Of a stretch of DNA of 64,000 bases, positions 14,301-24,141 are shown one piece after another. The stretch is taken from the NCBI GenBank assembly GCA_907165135.1, contig OU015568.1:8440501-8504500 (forward strand), given 5' to 3'. The translations under genes and the position numbers were made by a program. A model generated the notes under the pieces. The model did not search any database, was not told the origin of the DNA, and worked only from the letters and a program-made list of their open reading frames with translations. Positions within the stretch are counted from its first letter, which is position 1. The number at the start of each line of letters is the position of its first letter. The stretch is from Oikopleura dioica (taxonomy: Eukaryota; Chordata; Appendicularia; Copelata; Oikopleuridae).

Positions 14301-17300
14301 CCGGCTGAAACTGCGTTCATTCCTTTAGTCGGTCCTTTCGCGGCCACCTCTTTTTGAGCATTTTGTTCTTGCTTTGGCGGAACAGGGCTTGATCTCTTTT
14401 TCGTCAATTTGACGACTTTTGTGCCTTCCGATTTTTGTTCGACTGGCTTCGCCTTTGGTTGTAATTTCGGAATCGTGAAATTTGTCGAAATTGTCTCCGC
14501 TTTTCGTTTTGTTTCGTTGGACGAAGCAGGCTGGGCCTTTGGTAAGTCGGGTTTCGCGCCTTCTGAAGCTGACGATCGTGGCGAAGATTTTGTCGAAGAT
14601 TTTGTTGATCCTCTTCGACTGCCTCTTTCCTGAAGGACTCTCATTGCGCTCTCAGAGATTTCTAAGTCGGATGTGTCTTCCAGCCGTTCTTTGATGGCTA
14701 GAAGTTTTTGGATCATTTCTTCATTTGGATTTCGATTCTTGCGCCCCGATGCTGGTCGAGACGAATCGGATTCGGATCCAGATGAGTACAGAAAAGGAAA
14801 CTTTGACTTCTGTGGCGTTATTCGAGGTGAGAAGAGAACCATCTCGGCAAGGCCTAAATTACTAATAAATAATTTGAAAAAATTAACAAGTCAGATCAAA
14901 CATATAAAGAGACAAAGATGATAACTCACCATTTTGGGGACTCCAGTTGACGCCTTCTTGAAACGTGCTTGCATCGCTCTTGTCTCACTGTTTTGTTATC
15001 AAAACTGGTTCATTTCTCTTATTTTCCATTCGCTTTGCAAGCGATACAGTAGCATATTATACTGTCAGCAAAATATAATATAAAAACAAAACAAGTCAAA
15101 CAGGGCTGCATTGCACGTTTCGAACACACCTGAGTCCCCAAAATTCACGAAAAATATGAAGAGAGATGAAGTCGAAAAGGCAATGCAGCCAGCTATGTCT
15201 AGTTACGATTGAGTGACCTGAGCCTAATGATGATAGAACGGATGAAAAGCAAGAAAACCTGCGCCTGCAGGGAACATCAAGCATATTTATAGAAATTAGA
15301 AGCGAAAAACGGTACTTACTTTGCTGCTCAGGCGCTGGCTCTTGGACTTGCTCTTCTTCCTGCTCCCAAGATTTCTTCTCGACAATGTTGAGATTGGCCT
15401 TGCACATGACGGTACCAGTTGAGTTCTTAGCAGTGGCAGAATATTGGCTGACATCAGCTTCAGTGCAGCAGTTGACAATGAGCTTGACAACATTTCCTTC
15501 CTGAATGATCTCGTGCTTTCCGCTGGGCATGATCTGGGTTCCTTGCTTGTAGAAGGTCACAACTGGGGTAGGAACACCAGCGACTTCAACGTAAAATTCA
15601 GCATCTTCGCTCAAATCAGCTCCAGCATCAGAGAGTTCTCGGACAAAACTGGCGGGTTCTTCCTTGGCCTGGACGTTCAAGAAAGCAGTAGCAACTTGAG
15701 TTCCGGTTTTGAAAGAATATTCACCAGAGTCGTTAATGTCGAGTTCCTTGACAATAAGCTTGTGGTAAGTTCGGTCGACAACGTAGTTGTATTTGGCTTC
15801 TTCGATGTTGACCTGGATTCCGTTGTGGAACCAGTTACCTTCGGCACCTTCCTTGTTGACCTGGAATTCGATCTCGGCGTAGTTCTTATCCAAAGAAGCG
15901 GCAACTTCGATGTTAGTGGAAGATACAAATTTGACTTCAGCAACTTCGACGAAGAGAACAGCGGTCGACTCAGTTGAGCCAACATGGCAGGTGTAAGAAC
16001 CAGCATCTTCAACGCAGACATTCTTGATGGTCAAGAAACTCTTCTTGCCCTCCATTCGGGATTGATACTTAGCATTAGGCTTAATGCGGACATTATCACG
16101 AGTCCAGAAGACAGTTGCGTTGGAAGTGGTTGTGACGGAGAAAGTAGCGTCTTCGCCCTCATTCTGAACGCAGTCAACAGCATCTTCCATGATTTCAGCG
16201 GCATTGACTTGGAGATTAGCAGCAACAGATTCATCAGCAGCAAGGAAGACGATCTCGCACTTATCCCGAACAGTACAGTTGTGAATGAGAAGCTTGTAGG
16301 AAAGTCCCTGGACAATGATCTCGTATTTATCGTCGGAAACATCGATCTCAACTCCGTCTCGGAACCAATGAGTTTCGAGGTCGGATTTGGTAACTTCGCA
16401 TTCAAAAACAGCGGTTTCGCCTTCAGCAACACTGGTGTCCTTGAAGTTCTTGGGGATGATGTAAGCGACCTCGACAAACAAATTAGCAGAGGACTGAATG
16501 TTCTGACAGGCGTAAGTGTAAACACCCTCGTCTTCTGGTCCAGCTTCGGCGATGATCAAAGATCGGACAACGCCTTCGGTGATTGACTTGACTCGGTCAG
16601 AATCAGCGATTGGCTGACCATCCTTGAACCAAGCGCCGGGAACATCGGCAGTAAGCTCAATCTGGAAGACAACGTTTTCCTTGTTCTTGACCTGAACATC
16701 CTGGAGTCCATGCTTGAACTCGACATTGGGAGTTGGGACAGCAACAAGAAGCTCACAAGCAGTCGATTTTCCACCGGCAGAGAAGGAGTAAACACCGGCA
16801 TCTTCTGGAACGACATTGTTGAGGTAGAGAGCTTGAACCTTTTCGTCGATGAAAACTTGAACTCGCTCATCCTCCATCTTGATAGGAACATCGTTCTTGC
16901 ACCAAGTACCAACAACATTGACATGAGAGAGAAGCGTCTCGAAGAGAACTTCTCCAGACAACTCAACCTGCTGATCTCTGAGTGGTTCAAGGACATTGAT
17001 CTCGACGATGCCGAATTCACACTCAGTGACTTGGTTGCCAGCGACAAAGGCGTAAACACCAGCGTCGTTGGAGTTGACATTTCGAATAACGAGCTCCTTA
17101 AATCCTCCTTGTGGCTGAGCGTAGCTCATTCGAGAGTCGAACTGAAGCTCGGCGCCATTCTTCATCCATTTACCATTAGTGTAGGACTCTGGTTCGATGA
17201 CGACAGCCAGGACAGCCTGCTCGCCTTCAACAGCCTCAGAAGGCTGAAGACCCTGGACGATTCGGACAGCATCTTGGATAGCGAGAGAAGCAGAAGTCTG

Positions 17301-20300
17301 AGCGCCATCAACAACGAAGGAGTAGACACCGATATCTTCTTCAGTGGCATCTTCAATGATGAGCATCTGTCGTTGATTTTCAGCAATAGCAAGAAGTCTG
17401 TCAGAGACCTGAATTTCCTCGCCATCTTTGAACCATTTTCCGTCAGAAGTTTCATCGGTGAGAAGACAATCGAACGTAACAACCTCACCAGCGAGAACAG
17501 ACTGATCTCGGAGCTGTTCAGAGATCTCAAGTTTCGCCTGGTTGACGGTAAGAGTAGCAGCGGCTCGGTCGCCAGCATACACGTACTCGTAAATTCCTTC
17601 GTCGACCTTCTTCAAGTTCTGAATAGTAAGTCGTCGTCGTCCACCGCCGATATCCTCGACAAAGTGTTTGTCAGAAACTGCGATCTCGACTCCATCCTTC
17701 ATCCAGATACCTTCGACATCTTTGTGAGAGACAACAATCTCGAATCGAGCGGTCATGTCAGAAGACCATTCCTGGGATCGAGGGCCTTCCAAGATCTTTC
17801 GCTTGATTTCGTTGACAGTAACGATGCAAGTAGAGAGTTCTTCGCCTCCTCGGTTGGAGACACGAGCAGCGTACTGACCTTCATCCTGAGCATTGACCTT
17901 GAAGATATACAATTCGCAAGTGCTGTTGTCGACAAACTTCCAGTATCGTCGGGTATCCATGGACAACTCCACACCATTATGGAACCACTGGAGCTCGGGC
18001 ATTGGCGAGCCAAAGAATCGAACTCGAATAGTAGCGTCAGTGTCAGAGTCGAACTTGATGTCCTTGAGCTTTTCAGTGATAACTGGTGGCTGGAACAAAT
18101 CGTTTTCGGTATCCTTAGCCTTGATATCAGAGAAATCAGGGATTTCGACCTGAAGAGCGTGGCTAGGAAGATCAGGCTGGCCCATAGGGGACGGAGTTTC
18201 TTCGGGAGTCTCCCAGTGCTCAAGTTCTCGCTTGGTTTTCTTGAGAAGTTCCTCCTGATCCTTTTGGTCGAAATGATCAGGCTTCTTTTGCACGGTAACT
18301 CGAGCAGCAGTCATCTGATGCTCCTCGGTCTTGACCTTGTGGAACTTTTCACGAAGTTCTGGGTCATAAGCAGCCGATGGTCGGCTTTTTGTAGGAGAAG
18401 CATTCATGGAAGTTCTTCGAAGTTGCACTTCTTCTACAATTGACGTGTTAAGACGGTGTGTAAATTAATCAAAATATTGATTAGCACCCATGGTTAGTGT
18501 TAAGTTAGTGATAACGAGTGCCGGTGGATGACGAATTATGTCACTTTGTCATGAGGAAAGTGGGGTTTCTTCTGGAAGAAGTACTCCATGAACTTTTGGC
18601 TATGACTTTTGATTGATTTGACGTGATAATTAGGTCTTGTTTATAGGTTGATCTAAATGAGGATGTTGCTAATGAGTCTCCTGATGAGTAAATACTGATT
18701 CTTATTACCTAAAGTCAAGGAAGGGGAAGCGGTACGTGTTATTTTGGCAGGTTTTAGCTTTTGTCTGGCAGTGAAAAGCTCTTGTTCATATTTCCATTTG
18801 TTAGTGGTTACTGCAGCTCCAGTAAAGGCGGCTTTGGCCTTTGATGTTTTAGTATTTAAGTTTTTCTTCGGCTGAATCACTTCATAAAAGTCATGACTAC
18901 CCGGAATCGGCGTGGTCGAACTGGTCATCGACTCAGTCTCGAGCGAGTCAGACAATAAAGAAGTGTTGCCAGATAAAACCTCGACGTGGTTTTGGTTTTT
19001 ATTCTGGCTCTTTCCAGCAAGCTGCAAATCTTGTTGGAAGTACTCAAGCAAACTGACGTCCGAGTTATTCAAATTCGCATCACTCACGCTAGAACTCATT
19101 CGCTTTGACTTTTTGTACTCACCAAGCTCAGCAGTTCGCTTTTCAGTATCAACCTTTCGGTCAATTCGCATCGCTCGAAGAGCAGAGTCTGGAGAAGAGC
19201 TATCGACACGCTTGAGGTTCGATCGGAGGTCTCCAAGAGGTTCAACATCAACGCAACAGCTGGCCTGAGCCTGGCCGATTTTGTTGATAGCAACAGCAAC
19301 GAGTGACCCAGTATCGTAAGCTCGTGCAGGGTTGATTTCCAAATGATGAAGTCCGTCGTTCCAGAGGGTGAATCGCTTGGACTTTCGGATCTGCTGACCA
19401 TTGAGGTACCACTCAACCTTTGGCTGGGGATTTCCAGTGCATCGCACCTTGAATCGCATAGGCTGTCCTTCGTTAGTCTTGCAATCATCTGGGATAGAAA
19501 CAATCTGTGGAGCAAACTGAGCATCATCATCGCCCTTCGTTGGTGATCGAGCGTATGGTGGAGACTCAGAATCAGCTCGGGAGTTCTTCTCGCGCTCAGC
19601 AATGAGCTGCATAGCTCGTCCCTCAGCGGCAGCAAAGGTAGTGCCTCTATCTTCCTTGACAATCAAAGTTGCTGAAGATTCAGCAGCACCATGCGCGTTA
19701 GTAACGCGGCAGGTGATCACACCGGTATCGCGAGGGTAGCAATGAGTGACAGTGAGGCTGGTGTAGCCAAACTCGAACATAGTCTGGATTCGATTGGCAT
19801 TTTCAAGTGGCTTGCCTTCAAGAAGCCACTGTACTTTCATAGTTGGATCACCAATAGGTGTAACTCGGCACTCAAAAGTAGCTTCGCCGAGAGTCTTCGT
19901 CTTGATGTTGGAGATCTTTTTCTTGAAAACTGGTTTTTGTTTCTTGCTCTTATCGAACAGATCAGCTTCGTCGAAGTCCTCAGGAGCCTGAGTAAGCTTG
20001 CCAGTGTGGCGACCAGGGCTCGCATCGGCCTTCTTCTTGAGCCCCTTTCGAGAGGACTGGAATTTTCGTCCAGTTGCAGCGTCCTGCTTCTTCTCATCGG
20101 CAGAAACGGTGATCTTGCATCGGCACAAATCTCGACCAGCTCGATTGATAGCGGTGGCAGTATACCAACCATCATGAGCCTTGGTTGCAGCATCAATAGT
20201 GAGTAAACCATGGCCATCGACACCTTCGAACTGGTAGTTGGTATGCTTCTCGGGAATCAAAAGCTGATTATCCTTGAGCCAGCAAATATCGGGAGTTGGT

Positions 20301-23004
20301 CGACCAACAGCAAAGACAGCTAGTCGAACAGATTCTCCAGCGTTGACTTTAGTAGAAACTGGCTTCTCAAGAATCTGTGGTCGCTGAGCTTCCTCAGATG
20401 GGAGGACGGTAATCTTAGCATTAGAGACAGCTTTTCCACCGACATTGGCAGCAACAACAGTGTATTCACCAGAATCAGCTTCTGTAACGCTATCGAAAAT
20501 AAGAGATTCGACACCGTTCTCCTTGATAATAATTCGGTGAGTGTCGTCTTCCTGAACTGGCTCGCCATTCTTCAGCCAAGTGATTTGTGCTGGAGGTCGG
20601 CCAGTCACGCGAATATTAATTCGAGTCGCCTTGCCTTCAGTAATTTCTTGATTGACGGCCTTGACGAGAAAAACAGGCTTGTAGACTTTGCTCATGTCAG
20701 CGGGGTCGAGAGTGGAGAGACGACCCTGTCCTGGAGAGGCAGCTCGTTTAGGTGAGCCAGACATTGAACGAAGTCTTGGCGAGGGGGATCTTGTTCCAAG
20801 TGGGGTTCCACCACTCTTGATGCCAACGCCTTTCTTGATATTCTTGAGATTCTCTCGGCGACCACGAGAGTCAAGTTCATCAGATGACTCAGCAGTAGTG
20901 TAGTCAGTAAGACCAGTGGGGACTTCGCCACCCTTGCGCATAAATGCAGCATAGTGTTCAGAAGAAAGGAAGAAAACGGAATGAGTGCTTTTTCCAAATT
21001 GGTTTGCAGCGACAGCAACGTATTCGCCGGCATCTTCGGGGAAGACCATGTTGAGAGTAAGAGTAGACTTGCATTTTTTCTCGTCTTCTTCAACCTTGAC
21101 TCGGTATCCACCGATGATTGGCTTGCCATCGCGCTCCCAAAATACGTGAGCGCCGGGAGCAACAGCCTCGAAAATCTGAGTTGCGCCCTCCTGGAGGAGA
21201 ACGCATCGGTCAGGGATGGTAGAGAATCGTGGAGCACCAGATGCTGGTGGCAAAGCAGCTGGAACTGGGCTAGCGGCGACGGGGCTGGTGGCCGCGAGTC
21301 GCTGCTCAGCTTGAGTCACGATTTCCATGGCTTCTTCGAGGACTTGTTCGGGGCTTTGATGGTGTCGGACGGGGGAAGCAGGAGATTGAAGACCCTCTGC
21401 GCCCTCGTGGACAGGGGAAAGAACATCAGTTCGCTTAACAATAACGGATTCATCATCTGGATCAGAAGTAGCAGTTCCAGATTCATTTGCAGACTCGTTG
21501 GCGGACTCTTCGTAGACTTGTTCAAATTGGTCACGTTCGCACTGCGAGGTTGACTTAACGCCTAACAAGCAGGTGCTGGAAGAGGTACCCATCTGGTTGC
21601 TAGCGGAAATAGTGAATTTTCCAGCATCATCAGGATAGCAGTTTCGAATAACCAATTGTGCAATACCGTCTTCGAATGAAACTTGGTAGTCCTCGCAGTT
21701 GTCAATAAGTGCGCCTTCTCGGTACCACTTGATCTCTGGCTCGGGCCATGCAGCAATGTGAGCCTGGAGAATAGCAACATCGCCTTCAATGACGTCAACA
21801 TCCTCTGGTGGCATTTCAAATCGAGGAGCGAATGGCTCTTGTGGCTCGTCTTCAACTGGAGCATTATCCTCGGGCTCAGGAGTAGCAGGAAGAGAATCAA
21901 CTTCAACAAGCTCTTCGTTTCCGGCTTCTTCTTCGTCGTCAATGTCAACCTGCTCGAACTCGGATTCATAGTTGCTAGTTGCATAGTTAGTACGTCGTTC
22001 CTCGGAAGCTTCTCGACTTCGTGGGCCAGAGGGAGCAGTGACATGTCGAACAACTCCACCACCTGGATTGAACTTGGCACCATACAAGATTTGCTGATTG
22101 CTAGTTCGATCGATGTTGATGTCGACCTTCTTGGAGGAAGAGATTTGGTGAATTTTGCCGGTGGTAGACTTGACGGATCGGAAACCCTGAATCTCTCGCT
22201 TCTTTCCAAGTGGGGAAGAAACTTCGATCTGGGGCTTTTTGATCAAATCAAGAGCGGTTGGTTTTCGGGGAACTTGAGGAGAGATCTTGGTCATGGAGCC
22301 AATTTGTTCGACAGAGCTGGCTTCGGTTTCAGTAAAACATTCGGCTTCAGTACAAGATTCGGCAACGGTTTCGTATTCGGTTTCGGCGGAAGACTCAACC
22401 TTGGTTTTCTTGACTTTCTTGACCTTTTTGAGACCAGTTTCGGCGGACATAAAGACCTTGGCGAACATGTTTTGCTGAGCAGATGGCTGGAAGCCGGCGA
22501 TTTTCTTGGAAGAGGCAGAGGCGGACTTTTTGACGGCTTTAACGGAGGTGGAAGATTCCGTTACAGTAGTCTTTTGAACACTTTTCTGGGTGGATTGGTG
22601 GACAGCGTATTCTTCGTCAGAGGAAGCGGCTTCAACGAAAAGGCTTGCAGTGGAAGTAGCCTTGCCGGAAGCATTGCTTGCAGTGACGGTGAAAACACCG
22701 CTGTCTTCGGGGTAGGGGGAAGTGATTGAGAGGGTGTGTCGGTTGCCGGACGAAGAGATTACAAAGTCGCCCCCATTCTGGATCGCGGCACCTTCACGGA
22801 ACCAGGCAATGACGGCATCGTTGTCATTTACCGTGACTTAAATTTGATTTACTATTTGAGATAATTTATTTCACAAAAAATTTTTTCATCGCCAAAAACA
22901 ACATTTTATCTTTTACGTTTTTTTTTCTTACCTGAAAGTTCGACGGGCTCTCCTTGCCTAGTGGCAACATTCTGTAAACGCTCCGTAAAATCTGGAGCAA
23001 CCAT
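1..23004 (-). CDS. TTN: Titin-type giant sarcomeric protein, 5' part (3' end beyond window)
   Basis: Giant muscle protein built from immunoglobulin (I-set) domains; titin spans the half-sarcomere and acts as scaffold and spring. The start codon is the ATG at 23004-23002, opening a short exon (22932-23004) that begins MVAPDFTERLQN, the position and style of the titin Z1 domain. Main exons going 3': 22932-23004, 18709-22836, 15320-18433, 11661-11807, 9398-11250, 9065-9353, micro-exons 8771-8836, 8534-8587, 8222-8275 and 8079-8126, then 7137-7684, 6903-7092, 6166-6327, 5460-6128 and 1-5326. All junctions are GT-AG and keep frame. An I-band segment containing VDPKEYEKYA matches, from memory, a vertebrate titin I-band segment and is followed by a PEVK-like stretch. 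No kinase or FN3 super-repeat lies in this part. Two single-base frame breaks lie in the last exon. Obscurin/UNC-89 is the main alternative; the N-terminus and I-band favour titin. Confidence 0.88.
5460..7092 (-). CDS. TTN: Titin Ig-domain exons after the PEVK region
   Basis: Exons 6903-7092, 6166-6327 and 5460-6128. The intron between 6903 and 6327 is 575 bp (donor GTAACT, acceptor CATAG) and unusually long; nothing coding was recognised in it. The intron 6129-6165 is only 37 bp, among the shortest in the window. The exons encode the end of one Ig domain and about three further I-set domains with the F-strand pattern DDAGRYSC and DSGEITF. All three junctions are phase 1. Confidence 0.85.
7137..8836 (-). 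CDS. TTN: PEVK-like spring region encoded by phase 1-1 micro-exons
   Basis: Four tiny exons: 8771-8836 (22 codons, VPPKPKVVEVPKPQSP...), 8534-8587 (18 codons, AREEIPKPKEIKKVESAR), 8222-8275 (18 codons, VPSPEPIIEIKKEKPVER) and 8079-8126 (16 codons, VSPEPEVLSETPQKSK). They are followed by the start of 7137-7684 (RAKTPERPKTPVERPK, then poly-Pro). Every exon is flanked by canonical GT-AG signals and every junction is phase 1, so any subset can be skipped without a frame change. Pro, Glu, Val and Lys dominate, as in titin PEVK. Exon 7137-7684 then carries an Ig domain. The introns here (95-395 bp) are longer than usual for this genome, which fits regulated splicing. Confidence 0.85.
9065..11807 (-). 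CDS. TTN: Titin I-band exons with the VDPKEYEKY segment
   Basis: Exons 11661-11807, 9398-11250 and 9065-9353; introns 11251-11660 and 9354-9397 (44 bp). The first exon is a Ser/Pro-rich linker. The long exon carries two Ig domains, a Pro/Lys-rich disordered stretch of about 150 residues (KKAAPKQLPK, SPTSPTSPD), a third Ig, then FDTVKMLRDVDPKEYEKYA and a helical acidic region leading into a fourth Ig domain split by the 44-bp intron. The order 'VDPKEYEKY helix, then Ig, then PEVK' is, from memory, that of vertebrate titin I-band, and this is the strongest evidence for orthology with titin rather than obscurin. The last exon ends with Lys/Pro-rich sequence and a phase-1 donor into the PEVK micro-exons. 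Confidence 0.87.
11423..11455 (-). CDS. Candidate 33-bp cassette micro-exon (phase 1-1)
   Basis: Between the exons 11661-11807 and 9398-11250 lies AAACAG, then 33 bases, then GTGAGC on the minus strand. In phase 1 it reads DSIYNFDSSTL without a stop and would insert 11 residues in frame. This is consistent with the phase 1-1 rule of this part of the titin gene. Only splice-signal evidence is available. Confidence 0.35.
12099..12140 (-). CDS. Candidate 42-bp cassette micro-exon
   Basis: On the minus strand an AATTAG acceptor is followed by 42 bases and a GTGAGA donor. Read in phase 2 it gives MSETDEYGYHGFPA. Read from an inner AG (36 bases, phase 1-1) it gives a different peptide that would match the phase of neighbouring titin exons. 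The splice signals are good, but the correct frame is undecided and it may not be used. Confidence 0.25.
12248..12641 (-). CDS. Candidate second terminal exon, acidic/basic tail
   Basis: An open frame ending in a TAG at 12248-12250. It encodes a basic, coiled-coil-like start (EEECRKKERQK, QQKYRLTQRF) and an acidic tail (DTDDDGMDTISE, ITIDFGG). Composition and lack of repeats look coding, and it lies about 85 bp downstream of the preceding stop on the same strand, with AATAAA-like motifs between. No convincing in-frame canonical splice from the exon at 12726-14861 was found. A GTGAGC donor near 12764 with a purine-rich acceptor near 12572 would keep frame in phase 1. It could be an alternative tail of the short isoform or a remnant. 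Confidence 0.4.
12726..14987 (-). CDS. Alternative 3' terminal exons of titin (short isoform) or a small Ig-domain gene
   Basis: Two segments: a 58-bp exon at 14930-14987 (phase 1 in, phase 2 out) and a long exon from 14861 ending at a TAG at 12726-12728. Both splice in frame from the exon ending at 15320. The long exon encodes a Ser/Lys-rich disordered region, one Ig domain (start near PAFLQPLRNF, encoded at about 13930-13680), then a Ser/Thr-rich acidic C-terminal tail. The reading frame breaks once near 14220-14230, where a single missing base would restore KISxGQVGKSS continuity. A terminal exon in mid-gene would give a truncated product, reminiscent of the vertebrate titin novex-3 isoform. 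Alternatively an independent gene could start at the ATG at 14842. The coding nature is convincing; the gene structure is not settled. Confidence 0.6.
15320..18433 (-). CDS. TTN: Titin exon 3: ten consecutive Ig domains
   Basis: A single 3114-bp exon, phase 1 at both ends (acceptor TTGTAG, donor GTAAGT). It starts with about 100 residues of charged, coiled-coil-like linker (KTKRELEHWE) and then carries ten I-set Ig domains in tandem with almost no linkers, each about 93 residues. The recurring F-strand pattern is EDAGVYSF/EDEGVYTY. Many domains carry Tyr-Ser-Phe instead of the usual Tyr-x-Cys, so the canonical F-strand cysteine is often missing, as in many titin I-band domains. A 275-bp intron (18434-18708) precedes it. 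Because the exon ends in phase 1 it can join either the alternative terminal exons at 14987 or the downstream constitutive exon at 11807. Confidence 0.88.
18709..23004 (-). CDS. TTN: Titin N-terminal (Z-disc/near-Z) exons 1-2
   Basis: Exon 1 (22932-23004) and the 4128-bp exon 2 (18709-22836), joined across a 95-bp GT-AG intron in phase 1. Together they give one N-terminal Ig domain split by that intron, then a Lys/Ser/Thr/Glu-rich linker of about 250 residues with KKVKKVKKTK, then six more I-set domains separated by acidic or Ser-rich linkers. Each domain shows the W of strand C and the D-x-G-x-Y/V signature of strand F. The fifth and sixth domains carry the FEFGYTSLTV / YPRDTG style typical of titin. 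The last 150 residues are Ser/Lys-rich and disordered. The exon ends at a GTAATA donor in phase 1. An AG 16 bases before the ATG (TTTTAG) is a possible splice acceptor. Confidence 0.88.
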
Positions 23005-23493
23005 AGTCGTTACGATCCCTCTAAAATCTTCTGTTATCTATCTCTGTTAAACAAAATCGGTACAAAATCTCACCGTAATATTCGTTATTTGAGGGTTTCG
23101 TAGGGTCGGGAGCGACTAATTTCAAACTGGTCAAGGCGTTCAAGATTTTTGACTTTGGAAGAGTCAGCTGCCGTGGAGGACCATTACTCGACGAGAGACA
23201 GATTATCAGCCGCGCCTTAGGAGTCAGCCCATTGAATATCCCAGTGCATGCACAAAAGATCCCTATCAAAGTACCTAACCTGCGTTTGCATCGCTTTGAT
23301 ATTGACTCTCAAACACACACTTTGTTTACAATTGTTGGATATTTATTCATAGGTTTTTCTATTTTACAGACTATTTGTCACTGTGGTTTTATTGTCAAAA
23401 TTGGTCGAGAAGTCAGAAGGAGTAGTTGGAAAATTGTACATGTTTACACTTTGTTGTTGGTTGATTCAGAAATTGAATGAAGACTTATTTTTC
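23005..23493. promoter_or_regulatory. Intergenic 490 bp between fibrillin stop and titin start
   Basis: Both flanking genes read on the minus strand, so this stretch holds the fibrillin 3' UTR and the titin promoter/5' UTR. A small GT-AG-like 5' UTR intron (donor GGTGAG near 23074, acceptor AACAG near 23040) is possible. No TATA box or other defined element was recognised. Confidence 0.4.
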
Positions 23494-24141
23494 TTAGAAG
23501 GAAGTATTGTCGACGGAGATGAAGATTTCGAGACCAGGCAGAGGGTTTTGCAGATCGCGCCGGATGGTGTCTACGTTGTCAGAAAGAATTCCAATCACGT
23601 CATCGTCAAGAGTGCTGATGCCCTTGATGACAAGGTTGTAACTTCCGGAATGGAGGGTGTTGAACTAAAAATATCAATTTTTCAAGTGATTTTTTCGAAA
23701 ATTCTTACTTTATCCTTTGAAACAAGAAGAGTAGCATGAGTTTGATGCTGAACAATCTTGAAGATTCCTTTTCCATTGCCGCTTTCCACGTGATACCGGA
23801 CATTTTGCTTGAGAGGTGAGTGAGAAGGAACGAGCTCCAGAAGCTTCATGAAGCGAGTTGGTTCGTTGAGGTAATCAGCTCGAGTCAGATCGATCTATTT
23901 TAAAATATGAGTAATCCTTTTTTTCTAGTGAATTCTTTGTTACCTCAATTGGTACACCTTCGATGATTGCGGCTTGTGGATCCATGCTGTCAACGATAGT
24001 CGTGATGTTCTTCTCAACATCTCGTCTGTATCGTTTAGCATGACGTCTGCTGTGGCAAGATCCACCGTAGCATCGTCGTTCTCCGCCAATGACTCGAGCA
24101 GTTGCTGGGCCTCGTCCGGCAGGCTTACCCGCGTTCCAGCC
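23494..24141 (-). CDS. FBN: Fibrillin C-terminal propeptide with convertase site (asprosin-like)
   Basis: The last three fibrillin exons. After the final EGF and a Gly/Arg-rich segment the protein reads RRHAKRYRR followed by DVEKN, a furin-type multibasic site. The remaining 150 or so residues match the fibrillin C-terminal domain, with recognisable [24 protein letters not shown] and [11 protein letters not shown] blocks in the expected order. In vertebrates, furin cleavage here is needed for microfibril assembly and releases asprosin from fibrillin-1. Whether the tunicate fragment has a hormone role cannot be told from sequence. Confidence 0.85.

Noticed and set aside
15096-15319. Read-through of the Ig exon past 15320
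   Set aside because: A good GTAAGT donor is at 15319; the sequence beyond loses Ig character and ends in a random-looking tail.
16710-18443. 577-codon plus-strand frame
   Set aside because: Antisense shadow of the ten-Ig titin exon.
23021-23269. 82-codon minus-strand frame upstream of titin
   Set aside because: It lies in the presumed promoter/5' UTR, has no domain, and the titin Z1-like start at 23004 is much better supported.
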